Shown piece by piece: positions 35,019 through 43,249 of a stretch of DNA of 64,000 bases (position 1 is the first letter of the stretch; each line of letters opens with the position of its first letter). Made by a program: the position numbers and the translations under genes. The notes under the pieces are model-generated. The model did no database searches. It saw only the letters and a program-made list of their open reading frames with translations, and was not told the DNA's origin. This stretch comes from Desulfomicrobium baculatum DSM 4028 (lineage in GTDB: Bacteria > Desulfobacterota > Desulfovibrionia > Desulfovibrionales > Desulfomicrobiaceae), in contig NC_013173.1 in assembly GCF_000023225.1 (NCBI RefSeq), positions 2,234,501-2,298,500 on the forward strand, in the 5' to 3' direction.

Positions 35019-36034
35019 TGAAGGAAATACGAAAAACCGCCCGCGATCTGATGACCGGCTTCTGTCGCGTGTGCCCTGTTTGCAACGGCAAGGCTTGCGC
35101 AGGAGAAGTTCCAGGAATGGGCGGACTCGGCACCGGCTCGGCCTTCATGTCCAACGTACAGGCTTTGGCCAAAGTGACTTTCAACATGCGTTTGGTGCAT
35201 GAAATCACCGAACCCGATACCAGCACCAGCATCCTGGGACTGGACTTGTCCATGCCCGTCATGGCGGCGCCCATCGGCGGAGTTTCATTTAATATGGGCG
35301 GGAAGCGCACTGAAGAAGAGTACATAAAGGCGATCATCGACGGGAGCCGGCAGGCAGGAATCATCGGCTGTACCGGAGACGGAGTGCCGCCCTTCATCCA
35401 CGAATCCGGGCTGGCAGCCATCGCGACTGCGGGCGGACACGGCATCCCGTTCATCAAACCCTGGGAAGACGCCGAACTCTACGAGAAATTAGCCAAGGCC
35501 AGGGACTGTGGAGCCAAAATCATAGGAATGGACATCGACGCGGCCGGCCTTATCACGCTGCGCAAAATGGGACGCCCGGTCTCTCCCAAATCGGTGGACA
35601 CGCTGCGGGAGATCATTGCCAAGGCGGGAGTGAAGTTCATCATCAAGGGCGTCATGACCCCGGAAGACGCGTCACTGGCTTTGCAGGCAGGAGCCGATGC
35701 CATAGTCGTTTCCAACCATGGCGGACGAGTGCTCGATCATACGCCGGGAACAGCCGAGGTATTGCCGGGCATCGCAGGACAGATGAAGGGAAAACTGGGA
35801 ATAATCGTGGATGGAGGGGTACGCACAGGTGCCGACGTACTCAAGATGCTCGCCCTGGGAGCGGACGCAATCATGGTCGGCAGGCCTTTCAGCATAGCAG
35901 CCATGGGCAATCTGACCGAAGGCGTTGCTACCTACAGCGCCACACTTCGCACCGAACTCATGCAGGCCATGGTCATGACCGGCACGGAATCGATAGCGAA
36001 GGTTTCACCGACGATACTCTACAGCAAGGCCTAA
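35018..36034 (+). CDS. FMN-dependent alpha-hydroxy-acid dehydrogenase (L-lactate dehydrogenase-like)
   Basis: A 338-residue TIM-barrel flavoprotein of the LldD/glycolate oxidase family. It oxidises an L-2-hydroxy acid, probably lactate, to the keto acid. FMN and substrate elements are LDLSMPVMAAPIGG, KFIIKGVMTPEDA (flavin Lys), VVSNHGGRVLDH (catalytic His and Arg) and IIVDGGVRTGADVLKMLALGADAIMVGRPF. The N-terminus contains CRVCPVCNGKACAGEVPGMGG, a Cys cluster seen in short anaerobe-type members and lacking in LldD; it may bind metal. The length is shorter than the about 380 of E. coli LldD. It is translationally coupled to gntR. A lactate role fits a lactate-oxidising sulfate reducer. Confidence 0.88.
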   Translation: MKEIRKTARDLMTGFCRVCPVCNGKACAGEVPGMGGLGTGSAFMSNVQALAKVTFNMRLVHEITEPDTSTSILGLDLSMPVMAAPIGGVSFNMGGKRTEEEYIKAIIDGSRQAGIIGCTGDGVPPFIHESGLAAIATAGGHGIPFIKPWEDAELYEKLAKARDCGAKIIGMDIDAAGLITLRKMGRPVSPKSVDTLREIIAKAGVKFIIKGVMTPEDASLALQAGADAIVVSNHGGRVLDHTPGTAEVLPGIAGQMKGKLGIIVDGGVRTGADVLKMLALGADAIMVGRPFSIAAMGNLTEGVATYSATLRTELMQAMVMTGTESIAKVSPTILYSKA

Positions 36035-36038
36035 AAAA

Positions 36039-36058
36039 AGGGCCGGAAAACCGGCCCT
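36039..36058 (-). terminator. Terminator of the PilZ gene (shared hairpin)
   Basis: AGGGCCGG (36039-36046) and CCGGCCCT (36051-36058) surround AAAA. On the minus strand seven T follow, so it ends the PilZ transcript; the plus strand lacks a T-run but the hairpin follows the dehydrogenase stop. Confidence 0.8.
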
Positions 36059-36356
36059 ATCCCCTGTATTTCAACCCGGTCTCGTAAACCGGCAATCCTC
36101 TCTCGGGGATTTCCTTGCTCCAGCAAACGGCCACAGGGTAACGGTCGAATTCGCCCATGGATGATTCGGGAGAATAACCTTCCAGAGAAAGCTCGAGCTT
36201 GGCGTCCTTCTGGATGGGCGTACGGGTCTTGAGACACAGGCCACCGTCGCTGTAATTGATCAAACGGGCATACTGGGTCTTGCTCTGACCTTCATAGACA
36301 TACCGAACAGGCACCAGGCAGTCTTTGCGAATATGCATGCGCTTGTTTTCAGACAT
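36057..36356 (-). CDS. Single PilZ-domain c-di-GMP-binding protein
   Basis: A 99-residue cytosolic PilZ protein. Motif 1 is RMHIRKDCLVPVRY (RxxxR at 6-10) and motif 2 is NYSDGGLCL (the D/NxSxxG form) near 34-42, both needed for cyclic di-GMP binding. The domain fills the whole chain, so it is a stand-alone adaptor that changes a partner's activity when c-di-GMP binds. GGAGGAATCCA precedes the ATG. It is monocistronic. The window also encodes type IV pili and a flagellar motor, both common PilZ targets, but no partner is adjacent. Confidence 0.9.
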   Translation of the reverse strand: MSENKRMHIRKDCLVPVRYVYEGQSKTQYARLINYSDGGLCLKTRTPIQKDAKLELSLEGYSPESSMGEFDRYPVAVCWSKEIPERGLPVYETGLKYRG

Positions 36357-36558
36357 TGGATTCCTCCTCGCGTTTGGCCCCGACCTTCAGGAGTCGGGAG
36401 TGAAACTCAAATATTTAAAAGACGACATAATTATAGCCGATTCCAGCAAAAGAGGCAATTATCCAATTTTTGAAAATATCAGCAAAAAAAATACTTGCCA
36501 TTTGCAACACCCCTCTATATTAACCGACTTCGCTTTCGGGGCAACCCAAAGCAAATAC

Positions 36559-36635
36559 GGCGAGGTAGCTCAGACGGTTAGAGCATGCGGCTCATATCCG
36601 CAGTGTCGGGGGTTCAATTCCCTCCCTCGCTACCA
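36559..36635 (+). tRNA. tRNA with CAT anticodon (elongator Met, or Ile2)
   Basis: Full cloverleaf of 77 nt: acceptor GGCGAGG/CCTCGCT, D stem GCTC/GAGC, anticodon stem TGCGG/CCGCA with loop CTCATAT (anticodon CAT), T arm with TTCAATT loop, and encoded ACCA end. CAT is shared by elongator Met and lysidine-modified Ile2; I favour Met but cannot separate them with certainty. Confidence 0.93.
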
Positions 36636-36640
36636 GAATC

Positions 36641-36680
36641 AAAAAAAGGACTTAAGCCAGACAGCTTAAGTCCTTTTTTT
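36641..36680 (+). terminator. Terminator of the tRNA
   Basis: AAAAAAAGGACTTAAG (36641-36656) pairs perfectly with CTTAAGTCCTTTTTTT (36665-36680), starting five bases after the tRNA CCA end. Confidence 0.93.
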
Positions 36681-37033
36681 ATTTTCCGTTTCCAATTGCA
36701 CACAAATCGCAAAATCTTTTCCAATAAGATTCATCACCGATCAACAAATTCCGCACGCTGCCAATCCAAAAACGACGAGAACAAAACCGGTAACCGTTTT
36801 CAAGAAAACCAAGCCAATGCGGTCTGGATTTAAACTATAGAGTGAAGCAAACAGAATCGCCCCCCACGGGGCATATCGATAAAAATTCAACATATTGAAT
36901 AGTTGCATTTATTCATAAAAACTATAACAGAAAATTGATTATTGAAAAATAGCCCGAAATGTGAAAATGAAGACACGTTAAAGAAAGACGGGTTTGAACG
37001 ATTCCCAAATACGGATTATAGTGGTGACGCCTG
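36681..37033. other. AT-rich gene-free stretch after the tRNA
   Basis: Base composition drops sharply after the tRNA terminator and stays low through the following gene. I see no gene, hairpin or integrase remnant in these 350 bases, and no repeat of the tRNA 3' end that would mark an attachment site. Confidence 0.4.
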
Positions 37034-37573
37034 ATGAATATTTTCGACAAAAAAGGAACACGTAAAAACACGAAAATCTCATTTCGCACAGACGATGAAA
37101 CTTTCGCTAAACTCAAATCAATTTGCAGAATAGAAAACAAAACGACTTCATCTTTAATTGAAAACATACTTACAGAATATGTGCTGATCCATGATAACGA
37201 CTCGCTTCTAGAACAAGAAAAAAGGCTTTCTCCGCGAAAAAAATGCTCAATACCTGCCGTGATATTTGCCAATAACGACAATGATAAAATCTATTATAAT
37301 TGTTTAATCAAAAGTTTATCAACAAATTCCGCACAACTTGTTTTAAAAAATGTTTTATTGAACGAAAAATTTCAAAATAATTTTCATATCCTTTTTAATT
37401 TACCAAAAAGCAATCATCCGCTACTTCTTCCTTGTCAACTTATCCGCTCAACTTGCATGGAAAAAGAATGCCTGATTATTTCAAAAATTATTTTTTCAAA
37501 CAATGCAGACAGCGAAATTTTACTAAAGTATTTGCAAAAAAATGATTTTACAGAAATTAATGATAAAAAATAA
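37034..37573 (+). CDS. Ribbon-helix-helix DNA-binding / degenerate PilZ fusion protein
   Basis: A 179-residue protein with AT-rich codon use unlike its neighbours. Residues 12-52 (NTKISFRTDDETFAKLKSICR...SSLIENILTEYV) have the strand-helix-helix pattern of ribbon-helix-helix DNA-binding proteins. Residues 60-165 read like a PilZ domain: RLSPRKKCSIPAVIF has the RxxxR motif (R64, R68), and the second motif position is NCLIKSLSTNSAQLVLK, where the usual final Gly is missing. A c-di-GMP-responsive DNA-binding protein is a reasonable hypothesis, weakened by that gap. No good ribosome binding site is visible before ATG 37034. A GntR gene follows 47 bases later. Confidence 0.65.
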   Translation: MNIFDKKGTRKNTKISFRTDDETFAKLKSICRIENKTTSSLIENILTEYVLIHDNDSLLEQEKRLSPRKKCSIPAVIFANNDNDKIYYNCLIKSLSTNSAQLVLKNVLLNEKFQNNFHILFNLPKSNHPLLLPCQLIRSTCMEKECLIISKIIFSNNADSEILLKYLQKNDFTEINDKK

Positions 37574-37620
37574 TATTTTTTACCGAATCATCAATAATTT
37601 TATGAAAAAAGGACATACTG

Positions 37621-38283
37621 ATGGAAACTAAAAATTTGCTAAAAAGAAGAGTTTTGCGAGACGATGTTGCGGAATACTTGATGGAATCCATTCTCAAAGG
37701 GGATCTCAACCCTGGAGACAAAATAATCGAATCAAAATTGGCAAGAGAACTGTCCATCAGCCAAGGCGCAGTACGAGAGGCCATCCGCGACCTCATCGCT
37801 CAAGGCGTATTGGAGACGGAACCCTACAAGGGAACGCGCATACGGACCCTCACGAAAGAACAGCTCAATGATTACTATGACGTACGCACGGAAATTGAAG
37901 CGCTGGCTGTGAGATGGAGCATCATCAAACATGAATCTAAATATCTTGATCTCGCCTTTTTAAAAAGCTGCGTGGACAATATGAAAATCTGCGTCGATAA
38001 CAATGACTCGAAAAACATGCGAAAACACGACATGGCTTTTCATTTGGCCATAGTCCAAGCAGCGCATAGCGAATCACTTGAAAAAGCGTGGAACTCACTG
38101 GGAAATTACTACTGGACCTACATTGCGGTTTACTACGACCATGCCGCTTCATTGCTGCAAGCTCAAGTCGTAAAACACCAAACCATGTACGAAGCCATCG
38201 CAGCAGCCGACATCAACGCCTACGCGAACTGTGTACGCGGCCACTACTTCGATACTGACCAACTCTTTCCAGAAAAGAAATAA
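37621..38283 (+). CDS. GntR-family transcriptional regulator with FCD domain
   Basis: A 220-residue regulator of the FadR/VanR group. The winged helix-turn-helix is at about 12-72 (LNPGDKIIESKLARELSISQGAVREAIRDLIAQGVLE) and is followed by an all-helical FCD effector domain with EIEALAVRWSI, HDMAFHLAIVQAAHSE and HQTMYEAIAAADINAYANCVRGHYFDT, which holds metal-binding histidines. AAAAGGA lies 8 bases before the ATG. No metabolic gene is adjacent to suggest an effector. The gene begins inside the AT-rich patch and becomes more GC-rich towards its end. It ends in the strong hairpin at 38315. Confidence 0.9.
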   Translation: METKNLLKRRVLRDDVAEYLMESILKGDLNPGDKIIESKLARELSISQGAVREAIRDLIAQGVLETEPYKGTRIRTLTKEQLNDYYDVRTEIEALAVRWSIIKHESKYLDLAFLKSCVDNMKICVDNNDSKNMRKHDMAFHLAIVQAAHSESLEKAWNSLGNYYWTYIAVYYDHAASLLQAQVVKHQTMYEAIAAADINAYANCVRGHYFDTDQLFPEKK

Positions 38284-38314
38284 ATCACGGCAAACTGCTA
38301 GAAAAAATCACACA

Positions 38315-38368
38315 GCATAGAAAAGAGAAAGGCCGCTAGTCAACTAGCGGCCTTTCTCTTTTCTATGC
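38315..38368. terminator. 26-bp perfect stem, bidirectional terminator
   Basis: Bases 38315-38340 and 38343-38368 are exact reverse complements with only two bases between them. The arms combine a GC-rich top (GGCCGCTAG) with an A/T-rich base, so both the gntR and pilQ transcripts are likely ended here. It is unusually long for a terminator. Confidence 0.9.
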
Positions 38369-38381
38369 GCAGAGAGAGAAA

Positions 38382-40463
38382 CTACATGATACGAGGCTGA
38401 ATGAATATGAGCAGTTCAGCTTTGGACTTGGCATCGTAGGTGTTCTTGAAGAGCCAGCCAAGGCCAGGCACATCACCCAAACCGGGTATCTGGTTCGTAT
38501 TGCTGGTTTCCGTGGTTTTTTGCACACCGCCGATAACAATGGTCTCGCGATCACTAACCATCATTTTAGTTTTGGTCTGCTTTGTGTCGATATCACGCCC
38601 GTCACTCTTGGGGCTATCGTCACTTATCTCCAGATCCAGAATAAGCTTGTTATCCGGAGTTATCTGAGGAAGGACTGAAATTTTTAAAACAGCTTCCTCG
38701 TACTCGGTCGTGGTGCCACCACTCTCGGATTCAGTCGCGGTGGCAAGCTTGGTGCCCTGTTGTATCTCAGCTCTGTTGTTGTTGAGCGTCAGAATTCGAG
38801 GAGAGGAAATCGTTTTAACCAGATTGTTGGCTTCACCGAGTTGCAGTGCGGCATCCAGCGCAAACAAGTCTTCGCCCAAAAATTTACCTATTGTCCCGCC
38901 AAGGGTGATTCCATTGACAGTATTGATTGCATTAAGGCCCGTGGAAGCAAAAGTGCCGCGCCATTGCTCACTCGGAAGGTTTGCTGCCGTTTCCGTAGCA
39001 TAAGACGTACCCCATTTGACCCCAAGACTTCTCTGAAATTCATCCGTAGCGTAGACAAGCCGGGCCTCGATCATAACCTGTCGTTCAGCGCGATCCAGTT
39101 TCTTGATGAAACTGTCCACCCGCTTCAAGGTGTCTTCAGTGTCGGTTACAATCAGAATGTTCGTACGCGGATCCGAAGAAACGGAACCGCGACCGGTCAA
39201 CATCGTCTTGACCTTGCCTTCAAACTCGGCGGCGGTGTTATAATTGATTTGCATGTATTCAGTCTTCAGCGGAGCAAGATTCTGCATGCTGACCTGCGCC
39301 TGAATGGCGGCCTCGCGGGCTTTCTGCAGCTGAACGCGTTCTGCTTCAAGTTTGGTGGTCGAAGCGATGCGCATGATGTTGCCCTTTATGACCATGCCCA
39401 GACCTCTTTGCAAAAGTACCAGATCAAGAGCCTGATCCCAAGGAATATCGACAAGCTTAAGAGAGATTTTCCCTGAAATATCATCATCAAGAATCAAATT
39501 GTAGCCGCTGATTTCAGAAATAAGACGCAATACATGTTCAACATCAGCGTCCTGTAAATCAATAGATATCCTCTCACCAGTATAACGCTCTTTCATGCCT
39601 GGAAAAAGGGTATTGAGCTCTTGAATTTCGCTCGCATTTTCAGCAATCGCGTCTCCGGCTCCAGCAGCTTCGGCGACGGCACTATCGGCTTGAGCCACCT
39701 GAGTGCCTTTCCCCTTGATCAAGATATGTGTTTCGTCTCCTTTACGCAGAACGGACAAAGCGGGATTTTTTGCGCCGGCGAATGAAAGATAGGCGTTGCC
39801 ATCATTACCGTTAAGCGCGGTGACGTAATCAATTGATGATCCAAGCTTTGTCACATCATATTTTTTCAGCAACGAATCCTGAAATTGCACTTTGCGGAAC
39901 GTAAGTTTGAAATCTCCATCTTGCCCAGGGGTCACTTCAAAAGGCAAACTCGAATAAGTGACGACCTGCAAAGAATCATTTTTAGGTTTGAAATTCAGAG
40001 ACGTAATGTAGTTCGATGGAAGCTGTGGAGATATCGCTTCGTCTGCTACCAACATCAGGCGTCCAAGGGTGTCAGATTGTTTCGATAAAAGAAATTTACT
40101 GTTCTCATTCAAAACAATATTCAAAGAGGCAACCCTTTCTCCATCCATATCTTTTTTAATATCAGAGACAAGCGCTGTAACACTTGCCGGTAGTTCAAAA
40201 TCAGTAACCGGCGGAGTGAATGAAACTTTTATATTGTCATTAGCATCGTGATCAGCATAAATTTGCGCATTGGCATCCAGTGGAATATCGATGATTGTTT
40301 TGCCTAACGCTTCAGAAACCACCACTGTTTGCAAATCTTGAACAGAAAGGCCAGCTGCATCACCTGTTTCCATATTAGCAGGCTTAGAGTGCGTTGCGCA
40401 AGAAGTCAGCACAACGATACAACCTAAAAATAAAAATCCAGATATCGCTCTGAAGATCTTCAT
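38382..40463 (-). CDS. pilQ: Type IV pilus secretin PilQ
   Basis: A 693-residue outer-membrane secretin with a lipoprotein signal (CIVVLTSCATHS, acyl Cys22). N-terminal AMIN-like domains (about 40-240) bind peptidoglycan. An STN/secretin short domain follows (ISIDLQDADVEHVLRLISEISGYNL, about 296-365), then the N-domain (LKTEYMQINYNTAAEFEGKVK, DPRTNILIVTDTEDTLKRVDSFI). The pore domain carries RQVMIEARLVYATDEFQRSLGVKWG and ends with TNQIPGLGDVPGLGWLFKN...ELLIFIQPRIM. It multimerises into the channel for the pilus fibre. Last gene of pilMNOPQ, ended by the 38315 hairpin. Confidence 0.95.
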   Translation of the reverse strand: MKIFRAISGFLFLGCIVVLTSCATHSKPANMETGDAAGLSVQDLQTVVVSEALGKTIIDIPLDANAQIYADHDANDNIKVSFTPPVTDFELPASVTALVSDIKKDMDGERVASLNIVLNENSKFLLSKQSDTLGRLMLVADEAISPQLPSNYITSLNFKPKNDSLQVVTYSSLPFEVTPGQDGDFKLTFRKVQFQDSLLKKYDVTKLGSSIDYVTALNGNDGNAYLSFAGAKNPALSVLRKGDETHILIKGKGTQVAQADSAVAEAAGAGDAIAENASEIQELNTLFPGMKERYTGERISIDLQDADVEHVLRLISEISGYNLILDDDISGKISLKLVDIPWDQALDLVLLQRGLGMVIKGNIMRIASTTKLEAERVQLQKAREAAIQAQVSMQNLAPLKTEYMQINYNTAAEFEGKVKTMLTGRGSVSSDPRTNILIVTDTEDTLKRVDSFIKKLDRAERQVMIEARLVYATDEFQRSLGVKWGTSYATETAANLPSEQWRGTFASTGLNAINTVNGITLGGTIGKFLGEDLFALDAALQLGEANNLVKTISSPRILTLNNNRAEIQQGTKLATATESESGGTTTEYEEAVLKISVLPQITPDNKLILDLEISDDSPKSDGRDIDTKQTKTKMMVSDRETIVIGGVQKTTETSNTNQIPGLGDVPGLGWLFKNTYDAKSKAELLIFIQPRIM

Positions 40464-40469
40464 AGCACT

Positions 40470-40961
40470 CTACTCCTTCTCTTGCCGCAATCTTAAATTA
40501 ATTAATCGCTTTTTAGCTTCACCAAAAACATCAATGACATCTTCCTCGACGACAAGAACTTCATTCCCGATAGAAGTAACGACGCCATCATACAATCCTA
40601 TAGTCATCCCAGGGCGAATCAAATACCCTTTGCCATCCGGCAATTCAACCATCGCCATGGAATTTCCGCCCTCTTTGTTGATAATCCCGATGAGCTTTAA
40701 GCTGCGGACATCCACTGTTTCCAGCGGGGTGGCCGCCTTCTTTTCAATTTTGGCTTTTTTGGCGGCTTGCATGAGCTCGTATTCGCGAATCTTCACGAAA
40801 GATACGAACGGGTCTATTTTACCCTTCGCGTCATACGGGGGCTGTTGTGGCGTTATCCAGTCCGGAAATTCCTGACCGGGCGTATCCGTCGTACCCTCGG
40901 CGGCATAGACAGTCCCACATAAGAAAAACAAAACTGTCAGGGTCCAAATGTGTACTTTCAT
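40470..40961 (-). CDS. pilP: Type IV pilus assembly lipoprotein-like PilP
   Basis: A 163-residue inner-membrane-associated protein: N-terminal hydrophobic signal (VHIWTLTVLFFLCGTVYA), a flexible linker, and the PilP domain with LETVDVRSLKLIGIINKEGGNSMAMVELPDGKGYLIRPGMTIG near 80-120. It connects the PilN/PilO complex with the secretin. The signal lacks a Cys at the cleavage point, so it may not be a lipoprotein here. It lies 10 bases after pilO and 6 before pilQ. Confidence 0.92.
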   Translation of the reverse strand: MKVHIWTLTVLFFLCGTVYAAEGTTDTPGQEFPDWITPQQPPYDAKGKIDPFVSFVKIREYELMQAAKKAKIEKKAATPLETVDVRSLKLIGIINKEGGNSMAMVELPDGKGYLIRPGMTIGLYDGVVTSIGNEVLVVEEDVIDVFGEAKKRLINLRLRQEKE

Positions 40962-40971
40962 GGCGTCTCAT

Positions 40972-41616
40972 TCACTTTTTTTTCTTATTTTGTGATTTTT
41001 GCGCTTCACGAGCCTTGATTTCGGCCTCTGTAAGAGCCCTGTAGACCTGAAGAACAAGACTGGTGTTCAGATACTTTTCCGTCGGAGAAAAATCCGAAAC
41101 AGGCGAAAAAGTGATATTCTGAATGGTTACAAGCCGATCAAGACGCGAAAGGCGATCAAAATAGGTGACAAGGCGATGAAATGTCCCGCTTATTTGCAGT
41201 TGAACCGAACGCGTTGCGTAAAATTCCTGTATTTGCTCGGCACCAGGCTGAAACAAAATAAACTCCACATTTTCGTCTCGGCCCAATTTCTCAAATGAAG
41301 AAAGGAGCATCTCAAGTGCCCTGGCATCCTCAGGGAGCAAGGTCTTGGCATAATAAAGTTCTTTTTTCCGCAAGGATAAATTACGCTCCAACTCGGGTAG
41401 TTTGGCTACTTGGGCGCGATAAAGGGCGATATCCTTGTCGAGTTTTTCGATGGTCTGCTCGGCCTTTGCAATCTGAGCCAATTTGCCATCAAGGATAAAG
41501 TACCAATACGCCCCATAAACCAAACCAGCCAAACCGAGCAGTATCAACAACAACTGCAGGGATGACAATTCAGCAAATTTTTTGGAAACTGTAGATTTAT
41601 CCATTTGTTGTTCCAT
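40972..41616 (-). CDS. pilO: Type IV pilus assembly protein PilO
   Basis: A 214-residue bitopic inner-membrane protein. A cytosolic start is followed by one helix (LQLLLILLGLAGLVYGAYWYF, about 22-42), coiled coil (about 50-100) and a ferredoxin-like periplasmic domain (ETLLPEDARALEMLLSSFEKLGRDENVEF region; FHRLVTYFDRLSRLDRLVTIQNI). It pairs with PilN. The first 20 bases overlap the end of pilN, so translation is likely coupled. Confidence 0.92.
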   Translation of the reverse strand: MEQQMDKSTVSKKFAELSSLQLLLILLGLAGLVYGAYWYFILDGKLAQIAKAEQTIEKLDKDIALYRAQVAKLPELERNLSLRKKELYYAKTLLPEDARALEMLLSSFEKLGRDENVEFILFQPGAEQIQEFYATRSVQLQISGTFHRLVTYFDRLSRLDRLVTIQNITFSPVSDFSPTEKYLNTSLVLQVYRALTEAEIKAREAQKSQNKKKK

Positions 41617-42181
41617 TCGTACTTATGTTCTCGAAATACTCCTGGGCCTTGACAGAACATTCGAAGGAAACCAGGCCAAGCCCGTCAATTTCGCGACGAG
41701 AGGTCCTTCGCGTGTCCACACTGGCAATATATTTCGACAGACGAAGCCGTTCAACGAAGCTCACAAAAGCCTGATTATCCAATGCGACTCCGCTGAGGGC
41801 AATGTTGCCATTGGCGTCAACATTGAATTTTTCAAACCATAATTTATTCTGCGGAATATTGATGACGACCTCATCAATATATTTGACCGGCAATCCTTGG
41901 CGAAGGCGAACTTGCTTGATGATCTTGATCCTTCCATCGATATCCTGAAGTTCTTGTATGGTTTGATTCACCTTTGCTACTTCTTTTTCCAAAAGCGTCT
42001 TTGTCTGCGTTTTTTTAGATACTGACGCATTCAATTCCGCTAGTTGAGAAGAAAAAAAGTAGTCTACGGCAAAAACGGATCCCAGCACCAACAGGACCCC
42101 TAACACGAAAAAAACAAAACTTTTTTCAATGTTTGTTGTTTTAGTTCGCTTTTGCTGAGGAAGTAAATTAATTTTGATCAT
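41597..42181 (-). CDS. pilN: Type IV pilus assembly protein PilN
   Basis: A 194-residue inner-membrane protein with the conserved short cytosolic N-terminus MIKINLLPQQ that binds PilM, one helix (FVFFVLGVLLVLGSVFAVDYFF), a coiled coil and a ferredoxin-like periplasmic domain. It lies 15 bases after pilM and overlaps pilO by 20 bases. Confidence 0.94.
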   Translation of the reverse strand: MIKINLLPQQKRTKTTNIEKSFVFFVLGVLLVLGSVFAVDYFFSSQLAELNASVSKKTQTKTLLEKEVAKVNQTIQELQDIDGRIKIIKQVRLRQGLPVKYIDEVVINIPQNKLWFEKFNVDANGNIALSGVALDNQAFVSFVERLRLSKYIASVDTRRTSRREIDGLGLVSFECSVKAQEYFENISTNGTTNG

Positions 42182-42196
42182 AGCTGGCTTCCAATA

Positions 42197-43249
42197 TTAA
42201 ATTGCTCTCAAGGCAAGGCCAAAAGGAACAACCATTTGCGGACCTATTTCTTCAAGATATTCTTTCTGAAAAGAATTCCTGTCGACAAAAATTTTACGGA
42301 ACGGGTTGTGATATTGAACATCCAGATCGAGTTCTTTCTGGAAGACATCTTTCAGTCCGCCGAGCAACGCGCCACCACCAGACAGATAAAGGGACTCCGC
42401 AGGCACAACATTGCTCGAAGATGAATGATAAAATCCTATCAAACGCTTCAATTCGTCACACCAATTCTTGAAAGTCTTGTTCACGGCGTCCGCAATAGCC
42501 TTGGCGTTCTTTTCATCAAGATCATCCTTGCCACCCAACTTAATACGCTCCGCTTCCATTCTTTTCAAATTGAGAATGGAGGCAAGGGCTTCAGTTACAA
42601 CCCGACCGCCAAACGATACTTCTCGCAAAAAAACCGGCTGTCCATTATGATAAATGCAAAAAACGCTTTGCGCACCGCCAATATCAAGGAGATAAACAGG
42701 CTTTTCCTGCAATTCTGGGTAGTTATACTCAAAGCTATTACATATCGCAAAAGAATCGACGTCTATCACCGAGAGGGACAATCCAGACTGGGTGATCACA
42801 TCGCTCAAGTTCTGCACAACCTTCTTTTTGCTGGCCACAAGCAGAACGTCATAACTCTTTTCTTTTGCCCCGGGGCCCAGAACTTGAAAGTCGAGGTAAA
42901 CATCGTTGATATCGAAAGGAATGTACTGACGAGCATCTTTGTGGACCGTGTCTCCCAAAGTCTTGGGTGAATCAGACTCAAAAGTGACACGCTTAACTAT
43001 AACCGCATGTCCCGCCATAGAGGAAGCGACCACTTGGTCCTTTAGCAGAAGCTGCGACCAAAGACCTGCGATCTTCTTTGCTGTTGCCGAATTATTATCA
43101 AGATCACCAGGCTGCCATGGGCTTCTGGCAATGCTCTCCAAAATAAAATCACCTTTTCCCGGCCGAATCTTTACCATTTTCAGCCATTCGCTTCCAAGAT
43201 CCAAACCGACACCGGCATTTTTCTTAGAAAATAAACCTAATTTTTTCAC
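42197..43249 (-). CDS. pilM: Type IV pilus assembly ATPase-fold protein PilM
   Basis: A 350-residue actin-like cytosolic protein (FtsA/PilM family). VGLDLGSEWLKMVKIRPGKGDFIL is the first phosphate-binding strand; VYLLDIGGAQSVFCIYHNGQPVFLREVSFGG and LYLSGGGALLGGLKDVFQ are the others. It binds nucleotide and the PilN N-terminus on the inside of the membrane. The start codon is GTG 43249 with GAGGA about 10 bases upstream. First gene of pilMNOPQ; its promoter must lie in the region after 43249. Confidence 0.94.
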   Translation of the reverse strand: MKKLGLFSKKNAGVGLDLGSEWLKMVKIRPGKGDFILESIARSPWQPGDLDNNSATAKKIAGLWSQLLLKDQVVASSMAGHAVIVKRVTFESDSPKTLGDTVHKDARQYIPFDINDVYLDFQVLGPGAKEKSYDVLLVASKKKVVQNLSDVITQSGLSLSVIDVDSFAICNSFEYNYPELQEKPVYLLDIGGAQSVFCIYHNGQPVFLREVSFGGRVVTEALASILNLKRMEAERIKLGGKDDLDEKNAKAIADAVNKTFKNWCDELKRLIGFYHSSSSNVVPAESLYLSGGGALLGGLKDVFQKELDLDVQYHNPFRKIFVDRNSFQKEYLEEIGPQMVVPFGLALRAI

